A stretch of 64,000 nt of DNA from Blasia pusilla (Eukaryota; Marchantiophyta; Marchantiopsida; Blasiales). Where the stretch lies: NCBI GenBank assembly GCA_050084515.1, contig CM114272.1, positions 38,254,001 through 38,318,000 of the forward strand, read 5' to 3'. The position numbers were made by a program, and so were the translations under genes. Below the pieces are notes generated by a model. That model was given only the letters and a program-made list of their open reading frames with translations, did no database searches and was not told where the DNA came from. Position 1 is the stretch's first letter; each line of letters begins with the position of its first letter. Positions 58,976 to 64,000 of this stretch are shown here, in pieces.

Positions 58976-59977
58976 ATGGCGTCGTCCTCTCCCTCTAGTA
59001 TGCTAGTGGAGGAGACTTGGGAGCTATTACTTGGGCCCAAGCTTACGAGAGGTGAGAAACGACGCTTAACAAAGCTCCTACGTGCTTATAGGAGTTCTTT
59101 TGCCTTTAGCATGAAGGAGTTGGGTGCTTTGGTTGGACCCGGTATACGGATTGATTTGGCTAGTGATACGCCAATCTTACGTTGTCCCTACCGATATAGT
59201 GATATGGAGAGGGATCTTATTCAAAGTAGGACGTTGGACCTTTTGGAGGCTAGATTAGTGGAATTGTCGCATGGAGAGTATGCATCAGCCACTGTCATGC
59301 CTGCTAAAAAGGATGTGCATGGCAACTATACAGATAGGCGGATGTGTGGAGATTACCGTCCTATCAATCGGCAAACCAAGGCCGATAGGTATGCCATGCC
59401 TACACCTGAGGAGATCTTTGATGTGGTGGGACAGGAAAAGATTTTTAGTTTTTTGGATCTTCGGGCACGATACCATCAGTTGCCGATTCGAGAGAGTGAC
59501 AAGGCCAAGACAGCATTTTGGGGTGTCAACTCTCATGGCAAGGATTGTTTGTACCAGTGGAAATTCTTACCCTTTGGGTTGAAGAATGCACCTGCCAAGT
59601 TTCAGAGAGTGGAAGACAGGATCCTACCAGGGTTGGATTTTGTTCGGTGTTACATTGATGATATCTTGGTGTTTAGTAACATGGTGGAGGAGCATAAGAT
59701 ACATTTGCATATTGTGTTTGAGCGGTTGAAAGCTCATGGTCTACGTTTGCATCTAGGAAAGTGTAAGTTCTTCGATGAGGATGTTGAGTACTTGGGTCAT
59801 GTGATCTATCCAAGTGGTTTGGGAGTTCAGCAAGCAAAGGTGGAGGCTATTGCACTTATTTCTTGTCCGGTAGATGTGAGTAGAGTTCGGGCATTCATGG
59901 GATTGGCGAACTACTATCGGAGGTATGTGAAGGGATTTAGTGCTATGGCAAAGCCTTTGAACCAATTGCTGAAATAG
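58976..59977 (+). pseudogene. Reverse transcriptase of element A
   Basis: This 333-residue uninterrupted frame is the longest in the family here. It reads ETWELLLGPKLTRGEKRRL, FAFSMKELGALVGPGIRIDL, CPYRYSDMERDLIQSRTLDL, MPAKKDVHGNYTDRRMCGDY, RPINRQTKADRYAMPTPEEI, FSFLDLRARYHQLPIRESDK and FLPFGLKNAPAKFQ. The catalytic CYIDDILVFSNMVEEHKIHL lies at about 59647-59706. YLGHVIYPSGLGVQQAKVEA and RVRAFMGLANYYRRYVKGFS follow. All seven RT blocks are present. It ends with a TAG at 59975-59977 (LLK-stop-DQEW). No start codon is meaningful because the domain belongs to a polyprotein. Confidence 0.92.
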
Positions 59978-60440
59978 GATCAAGAGTGGTACTGGGGAGA
60001 TGATCAGGAGAGAGCTTTTATGGAGCTCAAGGCCCAGTCGGTGGCCGTGCCTATCTTGAGGAGACCTATCAGAGGGCGCCCATTTTAGTTGCACACTGAT
60101 TGGAGTATGTTGGAACTTGGAGCGGTGTTGACAGAACATGATGATGAGCACATGGAGTTTGTGGTGGCATATGCAAGTCGTTCGAATAATGTAGGGAGAG
60201 TGCTTGGCAGTAGTGTGTGTTGTGGCACACTTTAGGTGTTACTTGTTTGGCACACAATTTACCCTTGCTACTGATCACCAGCCGCTCAAGTGGTTGATGG
60301 AGTCTGACAAGCTTACAGGGAAGCTTGCACGGTGGGCTCTTATCTTATAGGAGTATGACTTCCAAGTGGTACATAGACCTGGAGTTTCCAACCTTGATGT
60401 TGATGGGTTGAGTAGGAATCCATGTACTAGCCAAGAGGAT
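59978..60440 (+). pseudogene. RNase H of element A
   Basis: It reads WYWGDDQERAFMELKAQSV, ILRRPIRGRPF-stop, LHTDWSMLELGAVLTEHDDE, FVVAYASRSNN, then frame changes at about 60190-60240. PLKWLMESDKLTGKLARWAL resumes, and the frame meets a TAG at 60348-60350 where element B has CAG. HTDWS carries the first catalytic Asp. Confidence 0.85.
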
Positions 60441-61730
60441 GCAACTGGGGGCTAGATGGCATGGTGAGGTTGATGAGGAGATGGTGCCAGGTTGGCATGC
60501 ATCTGCCTTTTATGTTGGTTAGGGGTGGACTCTAGTATGGAGGACCACATGACATCTTACTCTAGTCAGAGGGTAGATGTCAAGTCTTTAGATCCTAAGG
60601 TTGGAGATGGTGGTACAGATCAGCGTGATATTCATGATGATGCGTTGGTGTTGGAGTTCCTACGGACCAGTAGGGTGCCAGACATAGTGAGTGCCTAGGA
60701 GCGAGACTGTGTTCTTCAACGTGCTAGGAGGTATCGATTGGAGGGAACACATATTCTTTGTGTGTGGGAGGATGGTAGAGTACGAGTGGTGCTGCATTTG
60801 GCTCAAAGAGAGTGCATTGTACGACATGCCCATGAGGAGTTGGGACATTTTGGGGTAAAGTGTACGTATAGCTTACTCCTTGGCCAGTATTGGTGGTGTG
60901 GAATGCATACTCAGGTGCAGCAGTTGGTGTCATGTTGTATGGTTTGTGACCGGGTGAGGGCATCATTCAATGCCCCTACACCACAGTTACACCCCTTGCC
61001 TATTATGGGGTTGGGTTACCGTGGGAGTGTGGACTTTGCGGGACCGTTACCGTTGACTGTATGACATCATCGATATGTGTTGGTGATGGTGGAGCACTTC
61101 TCCAAGTGGATTGAGTTGGTGGCATTACCTGACAAGGCAAGTGAGGGAGAGGCGTATGCGTTTCTTGATAGATTGCTTAGTCATTTTGGTGCACCAGCTG
61201 AGGTACTGACCGACCAGGGTACAGAGTTTCAGGGTGAGTTTCAGGTCTTGTGTGACAAGGCATTGATTTATCATTGGACCACGTCTCGAGATCATCTAGA
61301 GGCGGATGGTTTGGCTGAGCGTGTGGTTCAGACGGTGAAGAGGGCATTGCGCAAGTATGGCATACGGAAGGGGCATCTTGGAGACAGGGATATTCAGTTG
61401 CCACGGTTAGCCATGGGGTATAGGTTCAGTCGCCAAGCATCCTTGGCTTCCTTCTCACCTTATTTTCTGTTATACGGCCGAGATCCAGACTTGCCAGCAG
61501 TAATTGGTCGGGAGTCTAGTGAGGTGATGAACCTTGATGACCCAAAGATGTGGATGAGAGTGTGTTCTCAGCGGGCACAGCTCTTTCGGAGAGTTATGCC
61601 AACAACCTTTGAGAATCTTGCCATTGCTCAACATAGGGATACGTTGTGGTATGCAACCATTGGGGCTGGAGGTTATCGACCATCGATTCGTAGGTTCCAT
61701 GTGGGGGACTATGTCTATTTGTAGCAGATT
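60441..61730 (+). pseudogene. Integrase of element A
   Basis: The HHCC finger HAHEELGHFGVKCTYSLLLG followed by CCMVCDR lies in the frame 60738-61064. The first core Asp is in GSVDFAGPLPLTV. The frame 61077-61724 then reads MVEHFSKWIELVALPDKASE, LTDQGTEFQGEFQVLCD (second Asp, about 61207-61230), HLEADGLAERVVQTVKRALR (Glu, about 61295-61350), FSPYFLLYGRDPDLPAVIG and AIAQHRDTLWYATIGAGGYR. Only a few stops interrupt it (about 60697 and 61062, both near domain borders, and 61722). This is the best integrase of the family in the window. Confidence 0.9.
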
Positions 61731-61742
61731 GCACCGACAACG

Positions 61743-62073
61743 TTGGATGTGACGGCAGGCCGCACTATTTTAAGAGTGCGAGAGGTGTTAGCTTCTAGAG
61801 TTCTCATGTTGGAGGGTCGTGACAGAGTTGTTTGGAAGGACCATGTGCGTAATTGTGCACCATGTCATCTTCCAAATGTGGATGGTACTATTGACCCAAG
61901 CTTAGCCATGATACGTGCTAGCTTGAGGTGCATGTTGTGTGGGTCTGCTGGTATCGCAACCCGTATGTTGGTGTGTGATCGGTGTTCTAGGGGTTGGCAC
62001 ATGACATGTTTGACTCCACGTATGGATGTTGTTCCTACTGGAAGCTGGGTTTGTCCTTGATGTACTTAGGAGG
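61743..62073 (+). pseudogene. C-terminal GPY-like region and PHD finger of element A
   Basis: The frame 61743-62060 reads VTAGRTILRVREVLASRVLM, VWKDHVRNCAPCHLPNVDGT, then CMLCGSAGIATRMLVCDRCS and RGWHMTCLTPRMDVVPTGSW, VCP. This is a textbook PHD finger (C-x2-C-x9-C-x2-C-x4-H-x2-C, with the final C-x2-C split by TGA at 62058-62060: VCP-stop-CT). PHD fingers bind the histone H3 tail, often depending on Lys4 methylation. It takes the place that the chromodomain has in chromovirus C, which suggests a role in target choice. Confidence 0.85.
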
Positions 62074-62346
62074 GGTAGATGACTTGATCTTTGCATGATA
62101 TGGATTACAGATGTGCGACTAACGATGGGGCAACCTCGCACCCGGCCTTCTGGTTCGTGCACCCACAAAGGTGTATAGCATGTAGTAGATATATAGGGCT
62201 ACCTGGGAGTTAGAGGGACCTAACCGCCAGTTAGGGGGGCGAGTTGTGGTACACTTGTATTTGTGTATGCTCTCGTCTATGTTATGTATGTATGTGAGTA
62301 TGGTATGTCAGCGATGTATGTTGTATGACAATGTGGATTCGCACGA
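62074..62346 (+). repeat. 3' untranslated part, PPT and short terminal segment of element A
   Basis: The PPT AGGGGGGCGA lies at 62233-62242. A terminal stretch of about 103 bp, TGTGGTACACTTG to CGCACGACA, ends at 62346. It shares GTCAGCGATGTATGTTGT with the equivalent 127-bp segment of element B. If it is a complete LTR, the family has very short LTRs. Confidence 0.6.
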
Positions 62347-62600
62347 CAAACGCCTTCAGGCTATGACGGCCCAACAGGCATCTACTTCAGGTGCAGGGGG
62401 AGTGTCGACTTCTGGATCTACTCAGGCCCAAGAAATGGCGGGAGATGTAGGAGGTATGGGATTTTTGTGCAACACCGCACGGGTGGATGCAGATGCAATG
62501 GTTACGAGAGGCGCGCTGAGAGCTTTCGAGCCATGAGGATCCGATGTGGAGTTGGATCCCGAGAGGGGACAAGTTGGAATTGGCGTCTCCAACCACTTGA
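62347..62600 (+). pseudogene. Fragment of a related gypsy element (gag-protease linker)
   Basis: It starts right after the end of element A. MVTRGALRAFEP-stop, then DVELDPERGQVGIG corresponds to A's VVTRGAT-stop and TVELDPQRGEAGRQ (56450-56535). It stops near 62600, and the next 240 bp show nothing recognisable. Confidence 0.65.
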
Positions 62601-62839
62601 GCCCGCTGCAAAAGCCCATTTGCCTGGGCACGCTGCAAAGCTATGGAGATCCATTGCCTAAAATAAAGTATCGCAGTGGCTAAGGATAACCCATTTCTGG
62701 ACTGGAGATGATGGGCACAATAGGTAAGGAACGAGTCAAACCTCTCCTCATGGCCCCGTACATCTAAATGGCTAGGGGGATAAATCGATGTCCGTCATGA
62801 AGTCGACTATAAATATGGGTCTTCTTTACCGCCACCGCC

Positions 62840-63951
62840 GCTCCTTGTAGCAATCTCCCTTGTGCCACCACTTGGGCCCGCACCGCCTCCGCTTAGGATC
62901 CGTCACTACAACATCCGCTACCACCACCTTAGACTCTCGGGTCATGTAGAGATCAACACGGATAAGGGAATCCCGCATGGAGTAGTGCCTCTCTCTCGAG
63001 CAATAGAGAACATAATATCCCGCATTGCATCGTGGATGACTATCCTCTCACTCCCAGCTGGACACCGTGCCAAATGCACACCAAGTGGATCCACGCTCCA
63101 ACGACACTCGCAATGTGTCAAACCAACCACTAATGGTTGGGGCAGGCCCAATCGGAACCGCATCGCTCTAGTGCAGGTAAGTGGTGCGATGCGGAAAGCC
63201 GGGATGAGGGGGCGAGCCCCCACTCATGAGCCTGCCCCCTTTCCGGAGCACGAGCAAATACGGGCCTGAACCTCCATGGGGATATTCCCATCCGACATAA
63301 TAGCTCTGAACGCTGCCTCAAAGTGGGCTTCCATCAAAGAAGATTGGAGCCCAAAAAGTCCGGAGGTAACTAGAGAAGAGAAAGTGAAGAACTACTCTAG
63401 CCTCTACAAGGTGTGAGTGAAGACTGAAGTGGGAAAAGACCATCCTCAACTTGGGAAACGTACTGTAAAAGTAGCGGTCTATCCCTAACAAAAAATGGGA
63501 GCAAAGGAGGGGTGCTACAATAGCCCAACTCCCTAAAAAAGCTGAAGATGCCACTAACTCAGTCGCTATAAGACCTATTCCACCAAAGGCAATCGGCCAA
63601 GAATCCTGTCTATGAGCTAACTCCCCCGTGGGGCACTCTAAGGAGCCGGGTCCTAGTAGATCCCCAAACACATGCATAATCTTTCTATCAAAGGATCTAT
63701 ATATGGCTAGATGCCCACATGGTTCTACAAAGATAACGAGGTCTACGAGCGAAACATGATGACATGATGCTATAAGATACTTGAGGGTCACCAATCCTCA
63801 TGAGATCGTCGACGTGGAGAAGATCCTCGGTACGAGCCGCCGCCACAAAACTCGATACAAAGTCTTGGCTCCCAAGTGGGACTCCCAAGACGCAAAGCCC
63901 TCCAACAAGTGTCAAGAATCCTTGGGAAGAGCCAAAAGGCTCTTCCCCCAA
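62840..63951 (-). pseudogene. C-terminal region of a non-LTR reverse transcriptase
   Basis: The minus-strand frames read LCVLGVPLGSQDFVSSFVAA, VDDLMRIGDPQVSYSIMSSC, FARRPRYLCRT (63951-63697), then ECPTGELAHRQDSWPIAFGG, IGLIATELVASSAFLGSWAI (63794-63318) and THCECRWSVDPLGVHLARCP, then HDAMRDIMFSIARERG (63223-62942). This is the thumb and C-terminal Cys/His region found at the end of many LINE-type polymerases (LGVPIG..., GGLGL...ASW, HCxC..DPxGxH...CP). RT catalytic blocks would lie to the right of the window. Frame changes show decay. Confidence 0.7.
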
Positions 63952-64000
63952 AAATAGCCCTACCTACGGTAACCTACATGCACAGGTTACCGGGTGATCA

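Larger units (their letters stand above)
54900..62346 (+). mobile_element. Element A: gypsy-type retrotransposon with C5 methyltransferase and PHD finger
   Basis: The order on the plus strand is gag (54905-56319), protease-like (56497-57416), C5 cytosine methyltransferase (57438-58740), reverse transcriptase (58976-59977), RNase H (59978-60420), integrase (60600-61730), PHD finger (61925-62070), polypurine tract (62233-62242) and a short terminal segment ending GCACGACA at 62346. RT wording and RNase H-integrase order identify Ty3/gypsy. Cytosine methyltransferase domains inside gypsy elements have been reported from the charophyte Klebsormidium. This copy has many stops, a good part of them CAG to TAG, and is inactive. 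Confidence 0.85.

Overview
The window looks like a piece of a large, repeat-rich streptophyte genome (land plant or charophyte alga). I base this on plant-type chromovirus elements primed by a TGGTATCAGAGC site, a plastid-type pyruvate dehydrogenase E1-beta fragment, a Mutator-like transposase, a CACTA-type element with TTA target duplication, and Ty3/gypsy elements that carry a cytosine-5 methyltransferase domain, an arrangement reported before from charophytes. I found no intact host gene. Nearly everything is transposable-element sequence in various states of decay, nested several layers deep, with introns, (CT)n tracts and no operon structure.

Left block (1-34.1 kb). A broken Helitron Rep fragment (1.5-2.8 kb) abuts a minus-strand gypsy element F whose two halves lie at 3.07-5.27 kb and 30.5-34.09 kb. 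F was split inside its gag by a Mutator-like (MULE) DNA transposon (5280-30494; 11-bp imperfect target duplication). The MULE has two divergent genes: a transposase on the minus strand (start 23469) and, on the plus strand (start about 25057), a gene whose C-terminal half resembles a permuted beta-class DNA amino-methyltransferase. Both genes, and the region between them, are filled with about 27-bp palindromes (half-site GCAACCCGTCGGA). The transposase gene is itself split by a plus-strand gypsy element B (8815-22565), and B is broken by a chromovirus C (11110-18463) with near-identical 1-kb LTRs, a PBS, a PPT and a chromodomain.

Middle block (34.1-52.3 kb). After a gene-poor stretch come a truncated piggyBac-type transposase (36.9-37.9 kb), a 54-bp-arm hairpin, and a satellite-like region of GGAACTCAAGTTCC palindromes. 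A 12.3-kb CACTA-like element (39316-51594, 13-bp inverted ends, TTA duplications) interrupts this satellite. It contains a degenerate LINE, long (CT)n tracts, a solo LTR of the C family with an AATAT duplication, a captured fragment of plastid PDH E1-beta, a second LINE fragment and a minisatellite.

Right block (52.3-64 kb). A gag fragment (element E) precedes element A, the most complete member of the methyltransferase-carrying gypsy family. Its order is gag with zinc knuckles, aspartic-protease-like region, C5 cytosine methyltransferase (motifs I, II, IV, VI, VIII and IX/X readable), reverse transcriptase, RNase H, integrase and a C-terminal PHD finger. The window ends in another gypsy fragment and a minus-strand non-LTR reverse transcriptase C-terminus.

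The most interesting signals are three. First, transposon-borne DNA methyltransferases of two unrelated chemistries occur in one nest (C5-cytosine in the gypsy family, an amino-methyltransferase-like protein in the MULE). Second, the palindrome arrays are confined to the MULE's non-coding parts. Third, element B has unusual terminal-repeat architecture. All coding regions here carry stops or frameshifts, so no protein is claimed to be functional from this copy.
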